From contig CM051460.1 in the NCBI GenBank assembly GCA_028095005.1, positions 285,054,238-285,118,237 of the forward strand: a stretch of 64,000 nucleotides of DNA, given 5' to 3'. Positions within the stretch are counted from its first letter, which is position 1. Each line of letters starts with the position of its first letter. The notes beneath the pieces were generated by a model, which saw nothing but the letters and a program-made list of their open reading frames with translations, did no database searches and was not told the origin of the DNA. Made by a program: the position numbers and the translations under genes. Positions 1-12,290 of this stretch are shown here, in pieces. The DNA is from Rhynchospora pubera. Lineage: Eukaryota; Streptophyta; Magnoliopsida; Poales; Cyperaceae.

Positions 1-814
1 ACTCTATAATAATATTCATATATTATTATATTATGTGAAACACATATTATACTCATAATATTCACATCTTAATAAATTTATTCCTCGCTAGTTAATCACG
101 TCATGTGATATAATTTTCTATTTGTACACTTTGTGTCATCTTCGTATTATAATCTTTTCTTGGTCTCTAATAAGTAGGATTATATAATTATAACTGCACT
201 TCAGTTATATTAGATCCATTTATAATCTTACTTTACCAAGGGGCCCTTTATAATATCATTCCTCAATTCATGAGCGGCAATTAGCTATTGACATATATAT
301 TTCCATCCTACACAAGTTATATACAAAGAACTATTACTTTTATCACCACAAGCTTCAAATGGCTTTAAGTAATAATCATGTTGCATATTTTTTATGTGAA
401 AATATATCATATCAATCTTAGAATTAATGACACAATAAAAATATTAATGACACAAACACAATCCATATAATATTTTTATCAATTAGGTCTGTTCAATATA
501 TGAAACTTTTCATATACTCGTGTTATTAAATTATAATCCTTTATCAACGTTTACAGAACTACAACGTACTTTTAATCAACACGACAGTCTTGTATGGCAT
601 ATTAGTGTTCCTGCTAATATCCAAGACCTGTGAACATTTTAGAGATATATATTCATTTTATTTAGAGATCTGCGGTTCATGACCAAGAGCATCTTCTTGA
701 ACACTTCTAAATACGAATATAAACTCATGTAACAAAATGTAATAACATCCAATTCATAAATATAACATATAAAAGTAATCACCATAAGATAACTTTTAGA
801 ACACAATTCCAATA
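1..814 (-). repeat. 3' LTR of element A (partial)
   Basis: Position 1 matches position 7295 in the other LTR, so roughly 700 bp of this LTR lie outside the window. About ten substitutions separate the two copies over 0.8 kb. The edge next to the polypurine tract reads TA instead of TG on the minus strand. Confidence 0.92.
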
Positions 815-825
815 ATCTCCCACTT
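815..825 (-). other. Polypurine tract of element A
   Basis: The minus strand reads AAGTGGGAGAT directly before the 3' LTR. This is the usual plus-strand DNA priming site, and it is the same tract as in elements B, D and E. Confidence 0.85.
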
Positions 826-842
826 GTTCTTAAAGTTACTTC

Positions 843-3800
843 TTATACATTCTTATGTATTAACTTTAAAACTAGGGTTGCCTTTTGACTCATTCTGTTA
901 TCTCTATCCACTCTCCATGTGTTTTTCAAATCCATGGAATCAAAGTGAACTTCACTTTTGGCTTGAGATAAAGGCTTTGTTAGCGGATCTGCTGTGTTAC
1001 CATCCGTGTCCACCTTTAACAATTTTATTTTACCATCTTCTATGAAGTCCCGAATGACAAAATACTTTCTATCCATATGTTTGATCTTGTAGTGTGAACC
1101 ACGTCAAGTTCCTCATTGAACTTTTTGATCAAACATTTACTTCGTTGGCTTTAGCAACAACCATCAATTCTGATTGGATGCTTGAGTCAGCTGTTTGCTA
1201 AATGTTTGAATCTTTTCAAACTAACAGCGCTTCCATTCAAAATGAATACATATCCATATTGCAACTTTTTATCATCATAATCGGTTGCAAAACTCGCATC
1301 GATGTAGCCTTCTACAACGAGTTCCCTTGTCCCTCCATACACAAGAAATTTATCCTTAGTTATGTTAAGATGCTTAAGGATATTCTTGACTGCACTCCAA
1401 TGTGCAGGACCTGCATGGGTTTGATGACGACTTGTCATACTTAGAGCATACGCGACATCAGGTCGTGTACAAACCATAGCGTACATGATAGAACCAATTG
1501 CAGAAGCATATTCTACATTCTTCATGGTATCAATGTCTTTACGTGTCATAGCACGTTGAGACTTGCTAAGTTTTACACCTTGAATCATTGGCACATTTCC
1601 TTTCTTGGAATTTTCCATGTTGAATCGTTTCAACACTTTGTCAATATATGTACGTTGATTTAAGCCAATGAGTCAACGTGACCTGTCTCTACATATCTTG
1701 ATTCCCAAGATATATTGGGCTTCACCCAAGTCTTTTATTGAGAAAATCTCTTTCAATGAAATTTTTGTTTGCTCCATTAAGGGAATAAAGTTGCATATCA
1801 ATAGTATGTCATCGACATACAGGACCAAAAAAAGTACATAGCTCCCACTTACCATCTTGTATACACAAGGTTCTTCCTTACTTTGAATAAATCCAAGGCG
1901 TTTAACCTCTTCATCAAAGCGCTTGTTCCAACTCCTGGATGCTTGCTTCAATCCATAAATGGACCTTTGAAGTTTGCATACTTTACTGCCATTATTTGGA
2001 TCTTCAAAACCAGGAGGTTGTACCATGTACACATCCTCTTCCAAATTCCCATTAAGGAATGCTGTTTTGACATCCATTTGCCATATTTCATAATCATAAA
2101 ATGCAGCGATGGCTAGTAATATCCGAATTGACTTAAACATTGCAACAGGCGAGAAAGTTTCGTCATAATCAATCCCTTGAACTTGACTAAACCCTTTCGC
2201 TACAAGCCTTGTCTTGTATGTTGTCATGTTTCCATCCATGTCCATCTTCCTCTTGAAAACCCATTTGTTTTGAATAGCTTTCTTATCTTGAGGAAGATCT
2301 ACCAAGATCCATACTTGGTTGTCATACATGGATTGCATTTCAGATTTCATGGCTTCATACCATGATTTTGAGTCTTCTCTTTTCATTGCTTCTTCAAAGG
2401 TCTTTGGATCATCCATATCCATTACCAAGATCTCATGAAGTCCTAGATACATATCAGGCTTCTTCCTAGATCTTGTTGACCTTCTTAGTTCTTGTGGCTC
2501 TTCATGTTCATCTTGAGTACCTCGAACCTTTTGCACAATCTCTTGTGGAATTAGTTCAATACTCGATTGAACACCATGTGGTGATTCGTGAACCTCTTCC
2601 TCAATAGGTTGAGGAACTTGTACACTAATGCTCCCACTAGCCGTCGGAACTATGATTGGGCTACTTCGATCTACATGGTTGTCATCCATGACCTGATCGA
2701 GGTCTTGTAGTGTTTCTTGAGTTTCCTCAAGCATTACACTACTCCCACTACTTTTGATTCTTTCGAGAAATTCTTTCTCTAAGAAAATTGCACCCCTTTC
2801 AACTAATATTCTATTTGTTGTCTTGTGCCAAAAGTAGTATCCTTTTGTTTCTTTCGGATAACCTATAAAGAAGCATTTTTCTGCTTGGGGTTCTAGTTTG
2901 GTTGACATCAATCGTTTGATGTAAGCCTCACAACCCCAAATCTTGAGAAAAGACAAGTCGGGAGTTTTTCTTGTCCACAACTCATACGGAGTTTTCTCGA
3001 CAGATTTAGATGGAACAATATTCAGTGTGTAAGCTGCAGTTAGCAATGCATGTCCCAAAAAATAAAGAGGCAATTCTGTTTGGCACATCATTGATCGAAC
3101 CATATCAAGCAATGTTCTGTTTCTCCTTTCCGATACACCATTCCACTGAGGTGTTCCTGGAGGAGTCAATTGTGGTATGATACCACACTCTTTCAGATAT
3201 GTACCAAATTCATTACTCAAGTATTCTCCACCACGATCAGTTCGTAAAATCTTAATTCTCTTACTCAGTTGATTTTCAACTTCATTCTTGAATTCTTTGA
3301 ACTTGTCAAAAGATTCACTTTTGTTCTTCATTAGATAAACATAGCCAAAACGACTATAGTCATCTATGAACGTAATGAAGTACCTAAAACCATCTCGTGC
3401 ACTTGTTCTCATTGGACCACATACATCAGAATGTATCAATTCCAACAAGTCTTTCGCCCTTGAACCTTTCTTCTTGAATGATTTCTTAGTCATTTTACCA
3501 ACTAAACAAGATTCACATGTCTCTATTGCATCGCAATCCATGAGACCAAGAAGATTACTATCATGTAACTTCTTAATGCGTTTCTCATTTATATGACCAA
3601 GACGATAGTGCCATAAGAGAGTGTTATTTTCATGAGATACTTTAAGTCTTTTGTTATTGATACTTAGAACATGTTTATCATTCACTTCTAGCAAATATAA
3701 ACCATCATTTACAGTAGCATTTGCATAGAAAATTCCATCTTTTGCAATACTCAAACACGAGTTTGAAATGGTAAAGACATAACCATCTTTGTCCAAACAT

Positions 3801-4939
3801 GACACAGATATAATGTTCTTACATATAGATGGAACATAATAAACATTATTCAAATTAATTATTAAACCACTAGATAAATGAAGATTTATTGAGCCAATGA
3901 CCAATGCCGAGACACTAACACCATTGCCCACCTTCAAAATGACTTCTCCTCTCTTGAGATGTCTTCTATTCATTAGTGCCTGCATATTTGCACAAATATG
4001 AGCACATGATCCAGTATCAATTACCCAATCATGAATAGATGTGGTTAAATTAATCTCAATAACATAGATACCTTTCGGAACCTTGGGACGCTTCCGTTCT
4101 ATTTTGTCTGAGTTTAAGTCAGCCTTGTACTTTGGACAATTCGCCTTGAAATGTCCCAACTCATGACAATAATAGCACTCGGTTTGCGGAGTTGGCGAAT
4201 TTTTCTTTTTGCCTTTGGAGGTGCTCGCTTGAGCTTCTCTATTCCCCTTGTTCTTTTTAGATATCTTTCTTTTGCCCTTTCCTTTTTGAACTTTCTTGCC
4301 ATTCTGTGAGATCGCAAGAACATTCTTCCCTCCCTTATGTCTGTTCATATCGGCCTTAGCTTGCTTCAAAGTCTGATGGATCTCATCCAGGGTCATTGCC
4401 TTTTCACGCAAGTGAAGATGTATGACTACATCTCTGTAAGATGGAGGCAATGAACCAAGGATTATATCCTCAGCAGAGTCAGCATGCATTGGAGCATTTA
4501 GCTTCTCCAATTTCTCAAGGTAACCCAACATTTTCAACATATGTTGGTTGACAGAAGACCCTTCTGCCATGTTACACCTTGTGAAAGCTAAGGTGATCTT
4601 TGAACGCTCTTTACGAGCATTCTCCAGAAACATCTTGGAGAAACGTTCGATTATCTCTTTTGGAGTATTGTTTATGAACTTTCTAGTAAGTTCAGTAGCC
4701 ATACTTGCCAACATGAGACCTTGAACGCTCAGTTCGTCCTTGCGGTACTTTTCAGATTTGGTCTTTTCTTCATCGGAGGGATTTGTACCTAGTACTGGAG
4801 CATCTTCCTCCAATACATTAACAAGATCCTCCGACCTGATGATAAGTTGGAGTTTCAATTCCCAATCAAGGAAATTAGAACCATCATTCTCCAACGGAAA
4901 CTTTTCGAGTATGGATCGGATAAGTACATTGTTTGTCAT
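843..4939 (-). pseudogene. Broken gag-pol polyprotein of element A
   Basis: The frame opens at MTNNVLIRS (ATG at 4937-4939); an in-frame ATG 17 codons upstream belongs to the leader and is less likely. Domains in order: gag, a CX2CX4HX4C zinc knuckle (CYYCHELGHFKANC), protease with an intact DTGS site, an integrase with the HHCC segment and DDE core, reverse transcriptase with YVDD, and RNase H. The main frame runs to an in-frame TGA at 1673-1675 just after the reverse transcriptase. The same frame continues at 1636 into RNase H. Near 1200 a frameshift follows, then another stop. A stretch of RNase H appears deleted before the C-terminal piece at 843-1076. Protease and reverse transcriptase active sites look intact, but RNase H is destroyed, so the copy should not replicate alone. 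Confidence 0.9.
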
Positions 4940-6578
4940 TCTATAAAATAAATTAAAGGATTTCATGTTAATATTTATGTAAAATTTCATACTACATATT
5001 TAAAATTTGTCCATTATGCAATATATTCAAGATCCCATCATAAATAAATCAAACTCATCCGAAATATAAAATCAAGGTAAGTAATCATTTACTAATCATA
5101 ACCTTTTAGAAAACTTTTGCAATCTTTTGCAATTTTCTAAACTTTATGACTCTTGTTGTTTATTAAGAAACTTTTCTTACTAAACGATTTTCCCGAGACT
5201 TCAAGCCTAGATCTTGACTGCTCTTTAAGCAAACTTATTTTATTGGTCAATATGTTTGGCTATATTATCTCCATAAAATAAATGTATCAAATGCCTCACA
5301 TTTAATCCACCTATCAATGGCCTGATAATATATCCTAACACATTCCACGATTTCTAAAGATTAAAGATTACACTCATGCATCTCAATAATCTTTAGCTTA
5401 AAGTGGATAAAATAAGAAGGAAAAATACTTAATTTTTCATTGGACAATTCAAATGTGACTATAGTTTGGTAGGTCATGTTTCCATACACCCATACCTATC
5501 CTAACATATCATTCACATATAATCATAAAGCACATCACATAACACAATCACAAAACATTTGTGAGTTTGTATGTCTCTTGCGCTTCTCTTCATCCACCGT
5601 TTTGTCTTCTTGCACCATTGGATGAAAAATTACATATAAAATAAATATGCTGCCCCAAACTTTATTATGAATCCTCATCAAAATAAAATTTTCTAAGTGC
5701 AAGTATTAGGAACACATCTCATTCTCACAATGCATATGATGTAAATAATAAATAAAGGCATCCTATACATAAATTGCCTTTTGTGCCTAATTAATAAACA
5801 CTTATTAAACTTGCTTACAATCAAACAAACACATCACATCAAAATTTACATCACACAAGACATTGGAATGAGACATACAAACTCGGTTCCCTGCAAAACA
5901 AAATTAGAATAGGAATTGCATACCAATGCACTATTTTGTACCTTTTAGTTAATTTCCATTTCTTATGCAATTGCGGTTCTCTAAATCATTTAAATCCCAG
6001 AAAAATGATTTATAATTCTCTGTTACGATTTGCACCATAGTTTGAAAAATAATCTTTTAAACATTTAAAAGAAAATTCAAACCGTTAATGTCCTTGTCAC
6101 AGAAAAACTGCGCACTGTTGCTGTTTTTCCTTTGTGACGAAATTTCATAAAATTTTTGTATAGGAAAGTTTTATTATTTAAAAACTAGACTTCAATATCT
6201 AAATTTATAAACTGGTTTCATCAAAATACGATAATCCATTTGAGAGAAATCGTTATTTTAATTTCAGCAAAAACTACTACTGCTGCTGGAAAAAAAAAAT
6301 TCAGCAACGCGCTATTTTTCTTATTTTTGTTTAACCTCATACATCTGTCCAAAACCTTGATCTATATAATTATCCTATTCTAAACTTCTTTTACAATAGT
6401 AAAAATTTTAGAAATTACAAAAATAATCAACCAGTAATCTAATAACAATATTGCAAAGCATGTAACAAAAATTCAGCTCGAATTTTAGAACCGCAACACA
6501 AAAGAACAATTAACTAAGCACTTATGTAATAAAATTACATAATAAAATAGCCTAATTAGCGATAATAAAGAATCTAAT
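4940..6578 (-). other. Untranslated leader of element A
   Basis: This 1.6-kb AT-rich stretch lies between the primer-binding site and the gag start, with no open frame of note. A long leader like this is also seen in elements D and E. Confidence 0.7.
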
Positions 6579-6590
6579 GCTCTGATACCA
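6579..6590 (-). other. Primer-binding site of element A
   Basis: The minus strand reads TGGTATCAGAGC, complementary to the 3' end of plant initiator tRNA-Met, two bases inside the 5' LTR. Confidence 0.9.
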
Positions 6591-6592
6591 AT

Positions 6593-8110
6593 TGAAGTAT
6601 TTCATGATGCGAATCGGGTAATTTTAAAAATTTTATTAACCGATAACATCTAAGATCGTTCATATTATCGCTAACTTTCCTATATTATATTTGCATCACA
6701 ATCATATCTATTCCTATAATAAGGATTGTTGAGCCATACCTATGGTCTCTAACGAAACTTTATTTCTCTTCGGTTCACCTTGAATCCGAAACAAGAATGA
6801 CAGTTGAATCCGTGCTAGCGAACTCACCGTCAACACCTAGCTCCACCACCCGTGTCTTGATGGATTGCTTAATCGATAGAATATTTTAACAAATATTTTG
6901 AGGAAGAGAAAGCCAAAGCTTCAACACATTAAGACTTACTTGTGTTCAAATTTTCTGATCTGTTTTACCTTTAAAACATCAGAATAAACCTTTCAAATTC
7001 GTATAGCATTCAAAGCCACTAATCAGAAATTAAAACAGCACTTTAATTTCTGACGTTGCAGCACTAAAATATTGATAACTCTCTGTAGGAAACTCCAAAC
7101 GACATGCAACTTGAACCATTGGATTCTACACTTCCAGGGCTACAATTTTCTTATATCATTTGTCCAATTTAGTTATCATTTGCTATACTAATTGTCAGTT
7201 TAAAGTTGGCTTAAATTCTGACCCGAATTTAAAACATTCTTTCTCTCTTTATTTGTTAAAATATTTGGGCTTTGGGCTTTAAATAAATTTATGCACTCTA
7301 TAATAATATTCATATATTATTATATTATGTGAAACACATATTATACTCATAATATTCACATCTTAATAAATTTATTCCTCGCTAGTTAATCACGTCATGT
7401 GATATAATTTTCTATTTGTACACTTTGTGTCATCTTCGTATTATAATCTTTTCTTGGTCTCTAATAAGTAGGATTATATAATTATAACTGCACTTCAGTT
7501 ATATTGGATCCATTTATAATCTTACTTTACCAAGGGGCCCTTTATAATATCATTCCTCAATTCATGAGCGGCAATTAGCTATTGACATATATATTTCCAT
7601 CCTACACAAGTTATATACAAAGAACTATTACTTTTATCACCACAAGCTTCAAATGGCTTTAAGTAATAATCATGTTGCATATTTCTTATGTGAAAATATA
7701 TCATATCAATCTTAGAATTAATGACACAATAAAAATATTAATGACACAAACACAATCCATATAATATTTTTATCAATTAGGTATGTTCAATATATGAAAC
7801 TTTTCATATACTCGTGTTATTAAATGATAATCCTTTATCAACGTTTACAGAACTACAACGTACTTTTAATCAACACGACAGTCTTGTATGGCATATTAGT
7901 GTTCCTGCTAATATCCAAGACCTGTGAACATTTTAGAGATATATATATTCATTTTATTTAGAGTTCTGCGGTTCAAGACCAAGAGCATCTTCTTGAACAC
8001 TTCTAAATACGAATATAAACTCATGGAACAAAATGTAATAACATCCAATTCATAAATATAACATATAAAAGTAATCACCATAAGATAACTTTTAGAACAC
8101 AATTCCAACA
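6593..8110 (-). repeat. 5' LTR of element A (1,518 bp)
   Basis: On the plus strand it runs from TGAAGTATTT to TCCAACA, so it has the canonical TG...CA ends. Its last 816 bp match window positions 1-814. Confidence 0.92.
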
Positions 8111-10812
8111 GTTTGATGGGTAAAAATGACCAAAGCGCCTTTCCCCAACAAAGGGATAAGGGCAAATGGATTGTTAGATCTCATACATACCGATGTATGT
8201 GGACCTATGAGCATTTGTGCACGTGGAGGTTTCTCATACTTCGTCACGTTCACTGACGATTATAGTAGATACGGGTATATCTACTTGATGCGTCACAAAT
8301 CTGAAATCTTTGACAAGTTCAAAGAGTTTAAGAGTGAAGTTGAGAACCAACTTGATCAAAAGATCAAGGCCTTACGATCCGATAGAGGTGGTGAGTACTT
8401 GAGCCATGAATTTGGCGATTATCTAAAGGAGTGTAGAATCATTCCACAACTCACTCCACCAGGAACACCACAATGGAATGGTGTGTCCGAAAGGAGGAAT
8501 CGAACTTTGCTAGACATGGTTCGATCGATGATGAGCCAAACTGATTTGCCTATGTCCTTTTGGGGTTATGCAATTGAAACCATAGTTTTTACTTTTGAAC
8601 CGTGTTCTGTCAAAGTCCGTTGAGAAAACACCCTATGAGCTATGGTTTGGTTCGAAACCTAGCATGATGTTTCTCAAGATTTGGATTTGTGAAGCTTATG
8701 TGAAAAGGTTAGTGAGCGATAAGCTTGGACCCAAATCGAACAAATGTTATTTCGTAGGAAACGAAGGGTTACTACTTCTATAACCGTGTCGAGAACAAAA
8801 TAGTTGTTGCACGACATGAGGAATTCTTGGAAAAGGTGTTTATCTCAAGAAGAAGTAGTGGGAGCAACGTGGTTATTGAAGAAATTCGAGAACCACAACA
8901 ACAAAACATACCTCATGTAGGTAATGTGGTTGTTCCAAATATAGTGCCAAATGAGGTTGCACCAAATGAGGTTGCACCGAATGAGATTGTAGCCGAACCC
9001 ATTCCACAAGTTGTTGATGAAGAAGTGACTCATGAACAAGCTCCCTCAAATGAAAACTGAAACATATCGCGTGTCGATAATGTTGAGGATGCACCTACAC
9101 TTGATGTTCAAGAACAAAGTCCACAAACCGTTCGAGAACCTCAAACATCTACCCTACGAAGATCGGCAAGGCCAAGTCGTCCACCTATAAGATATTTAGG
9201 TTTGCACGACGTTCTCGTCATGGAAAACGATTAGCCTTTGACCATAAATGACATGAAAAGAAAACCCGACTCCAAGGAATGGCTTAAAGCCATGGAATCC
9301 GAAATGCAATCCATGTATGACAACAAGGTATGGACCTTGGTTGATCTTCCCAACGGAGTAAAACCCGTTGAGAACAAATGGATCTTTAAAAGAAAGGTCG
9401 ACATGGATGGCAACCTGACCATTTACAAAGCACGACTCGTAGCGAAAGGTTACAAACAAGTTCATGGTATTGACTATGAAGAAACCTTCTCGCCCGTCGT
9501 CATGTTCAAGTCAATTCGGATTATGTTAGCAATTGCCGCATTTTATGATTATGAAATATGAAAAATGGATTTTAAAACCGCCTTCCTAAATGGAAATTTG
9601 GAAGAGAATGTGTATATGACACAACCCGAGTGTTTTGTGGATACAAAGAATGCTCATAAGGTATGCAAACTTCAAAGGTCCATTTATGGATTGAAGCAAG
9701 CATCGAGGAGTTGGAATAAACGCTTTGATGAAGAAGTCAAGAAATTGAACTTCGTCCAAAGCGAAAAGGAACCTTGTGTTTACAAGAGGATTAGTGGGAG
9801 CGTGGTTGTGTTTCTTGTTCTATATGTTGATGATATCCTCTTGATCGGGAATAATATCCCCGAGTTGAATGAAGTTAAGGGTTCATTGAAGAAGGTGTTC
9901 TCAATGAAAGATTTGGGCGAACCCGCCTCTATCCTAGGAATCAAGATCTATAGAGATAGATCGAGAAGGATGTTAGACTTGAGCCAAGATGCATATATTG
10001 ACAAAGTGTTGAACAAACACAGCATGGCTAATTCCAAAAAGGGATTCTTGCCTATGTCACATGGCATTTTCTTGAGCAAGTCTCAAAGTCCGACCAATGA
10101 TTCAGATCGTGAATACATGAATAAATTCCAGTATCCATCTGTGGTCGGATCGATTATGTATGCCATGCTATGCACTCGTCCTGATGTGGCACATCCAATT
10201 AGCGTGACTAGTCGATTCCACGCCAATCCTGGCATGGCACATTGGACTGCAGTCAAGAATATCCTCTAATATCTCAAGAGAACAAAGGATAGCATTTTTG
10301 TATATGGTGGAGACCAAGAGCTCGTTGTAAGTGGTTACACCGATGCTAGTTTCCAAACCAATCGAGATGACTCAAAATCACAGTCCGGCTTCGTATTTTT
10401 GCTCAATGGTGGTGCCGTGAGTTGGAAGAGTTCCAAGCAAGATACTACGGCCGATTCCGTCACCGAAGCAGAATACTTAGCGGCTGGTGAAGCAACGAAA
10501 GAAAGTGTATGGATCAAGGAGTTCTTGACCGAGCTAGAGGTGGTTCCAAGCATCTCAAGTCCAGTGGATATCTACTGCGACAACACGGGAGCCATAGCTC
10601 AGTCCAAGGAGCCTAGGTCTCACCAAAAGACTAGGCACATTCTACAATGATTCCATCTCATCCGTCAGTTGATCAATGATGGATGGGTCAAGGTCAAGAA
10701 GGTGGATGGTGCCGCGAACACAGCGGACCCTCTGACAAAGCCTTTATCTCGAGCCGCACATGAGTTGCACGTTGCATCCATGGGAATTAGGCGTATGCCT
10801 GAGTGGCTTTGA
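8111..10812 (+). pseudogene. Pol remnant of element B (integrase to RNase H)
   Basis: The integrase core, reverse transcriptase (YVDD) and RNase H are recognisable but broken. Against element E there are frameshifts near 8,600 and near 8,760; the latter is an 11-bp deletion. In-frame stops occur near 9,058 and 9,233, at 9559-9561 where Trp is expected, at 10267-10269 where Lys is expected, and at 10648-10650 where Arg is expected. The frame would end at 10812 with the same C-terminus as E. The reverse transcriptase stretch 9565-10269 is the longest intact piece. Confidence 0.92.
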
Positions 10813-10916
10813 GTTGTATATTTTATTACTAGGCTTTAGTATGAGACATGTATATTTTGGATATTACATTGAGTACTATGCACTTGCTAGAAGTCACCAT
10901 TGATTGACTCTAGGCC

Positions 10917-10927
10917 AAGTGGGAGAT
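10917..10927 (+). other. Polypurine tract of element B
   Basis: AAGTGGGAGAT immediately precedes the 3' LTR start TGTTAGAG, as in element E. Confidence 0.85.
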
Positions 10928-11205
10928 TGTTAGAGATATGTCCTAGAAGCCAATCTTATTAGGCTACTTCTATAGTTTATGTTATTGATGACTTCAGATC
11001 ATTTTTTCTTTGATTTATTCGTTAACAGTTCATTCAGGTTGAGGATCTGAATTATAGATCACTGTTATTCATTTAGTAGTAAATGACAACGATAAATTTA
11101 AAAGTCCATAATCTTGATAATTAACAAAGGACATTAATTATCAATAAAATTAGTATGCAAGTTTACCCTTAAGAATAATTTAGTTCTACAAATTAAGGTT
11201 TCAAA
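10928..11205 (+). repeat. Truncated 3' LTR of element B
   Basis: It begins TGTTAGAGATATGTCCTAGA and matches the first 270 or so bases of E's 1,757-bp LTR, with increasing mismatch after about 11,150. The remainder is missing. Confidence 0.8.
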
Positions 11206-11206
11206 C

Positions 11207-11310
11207 AAGATCATCCACGGTAGAAGAATTAACAAAATTGAGACAAAAGGATACTGTTGATGATTATGTGCAAGATTTTGAACAAGCAAAATCTAGAATT
11301 CTGTCCGAAA
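11207..11310 (+). pseudogene. Fragment of a Ty3-like gag gene
   Basis: A short frame reads VEELTKLRQKDTVDDYVQDF and continues FEQAKSRI, typical of the retrotransposon gag domain of Ty3/gypsy elements (LRQ..TV..Y...FE..KSR). It is too short to assign to a lineage. It abuts the broken end of element B's LTR. Confidence 0.5.
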
Positions 11311-11427
11311 GGCATGTATCATCTGTGAAGATGGGCTCCTCTTTACGATTTTGTACTCGAAGGATACCTTTGTTACTCGAAGGGCGTGTATCATCTATGA
11401 AGATGGGCTCCTCTTTACGATTTTGTA
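11306..11427 (+). repeat. Direct repeat, two 50-bp units 72 bp apart
   Basis: The units 11306-11355 and 11378-11427 share CATCTRTGAAGATGGGCTCC and what follows, with about three mismatches. Cause unknown; possibly a local duplication in the Ty3-like scrap. Confidence 0.75.
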
Positions 11428-11639
11428 TCCTTGCATAATATGATCACTTAAGATTTTGGAAAGGCAACAGACCTCCTGAGTTTGTTTCACTGGTAACGGA
11501 ATATAAGGGTAAAAAAGTTTACCACTTCTAACATTGATATACCAATTAGGTTCCATATTATTGGAGGTAATGAGTACAAGATGAGACAAAGGCCTATTGG
11601 TCATGGTCTCATGATTTACATTTATTTCATGCCGTCTCT

Positions 11640-11902
11640 GGAAATCGGACTGTATCCGGTTCTCATGGATCTCTTTAGTGGCAAGTGTCGCAACAATCTC
11701 GGTTTCCATCTTTCTCAAAGTCTTAAATGGAAGTTAGGGGATGGTAATAAGTGTAAGGCTGTGGGTCAATCCTGGCATGACTTATGGACAAACTACTCTC
11801 CTCTGAATGCTGCACAAAGGAACTTGCTGGTCTCTGACCTGGTCAATGAAGTGGGAAATGGCTGGTGTTCCGAGCGACTCATACAGGCTTTTGGCTTCCA
11901 TG
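11640..11902 (+). pseudogene. LINE reverse transcriptase C-terminal fragment, part 1
   Basis: The frame reads WKLGDGNKCKAVGQSWHDLW and later VSDLVNEVGNGW. This is the pattern found after the reverse transcriptase domain of plant L1-type LINEs (W.IGDG..I....W......V.DL....G.W). It is interrupted at 11902 by copia element C and resumes at 16694 in the same reading frame once one copy of the 5-bp duplication is discounted. Confidence 0.75.
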
Positions 11903-12256
11903 TGTTAGAGATTGATTCAAAGAACTAGTTCTAGAAAAATCAGTTATGTATCTGTTTTTAGTATCAGTTATTTTTAATTGTAGCAGTTATTTCGAGTTGT
12001 TTAATTATGCAGCAAGGTTATGTTTGTAGTGGGTTAAGTTATAGGATTAGTGGAGTTTATTTTTAGCAGATGAGAGTTTATTTAAGACAGCATTGTATTC
12101 ATGTTTTCAAGAAGTAAGAGAAAATAATTGCAATAGAGAAAAGTTTGTGTTCTGCTGATACGTTTCAATTGTTTTTTGCTTCCTCTTTCTTAACTGTTGA
12201 AGTTTCAATACATAATAGTTGAACTTTCAATATACAATTGTTTGAATTCCCCAACA
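11903..12256 (+). repeat. 5' LTR of element C
   Basis: It begins TGTTAGAGATTG and ends CCCCAACA. It matches 16340-16693 with about five substitutions. Confidence 0.96.
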
Positions 12257-12259
12257 AAT

Positions 12260-12270
12260 TGGTATCAGAG
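12260..12270 (+). other. Primer-binding site of element C
   Basis: TGGTATCAGAG lies three bases after the LTR and matches initiator tRNA-Met; the next base is A rather than the usual C. Confidence 0.85.
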
Positions 12271-12290
12271 AGGGTTAGATTTATTGGGCT

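Larger units (their letters stand above)
1..8110 (-). mobile_element. Ty1/copia LTR retrotransposon A (left end cut by window)
   Basis: Long direct repeats at 1-814 and 6593-8110 are nearly identical and bracket a minus-strand gag-pol region. The right copy (5' LTR in element orientation) begins TG and ends CA. It is followed on the minus strand, after two bases, by a primer site matching initiator tRNA-Met. A polypurine tract adjoins the other LTR. The element is inserted in copia element B: the sequence right of 8110 resumes in the middle of B's integrase region. The outer end and the left target duplication lie before the window. Extrapolating from the 1,518-bp right LTR, the full element would be about 8.8 kb. 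Confidence 0.93.
8111..11205 (+). mobile_element. Ty1/copia element B, decayed, 5' part outside window
   Basis: It starts in mid-integrase at the insertion point of element A and runs through reverse transcriptase, RNase H, a polypurine tract and a truncated 3' LTR. It is the same family as element E: nucleotide identity is very high through pol. The 5' LTR, gag and protease should lie left of the window, beyond element A. The 3' LTR loses similarity to E's LTR around 11,200. Confidence 0.9.

Noticed and set aside
10960..11200. tRNA or other structured RNA genes in intergenic parts
   Set aside because: No cloverleaf with proper box A and box B was found except the diverged SINE head at 39.6 kb.
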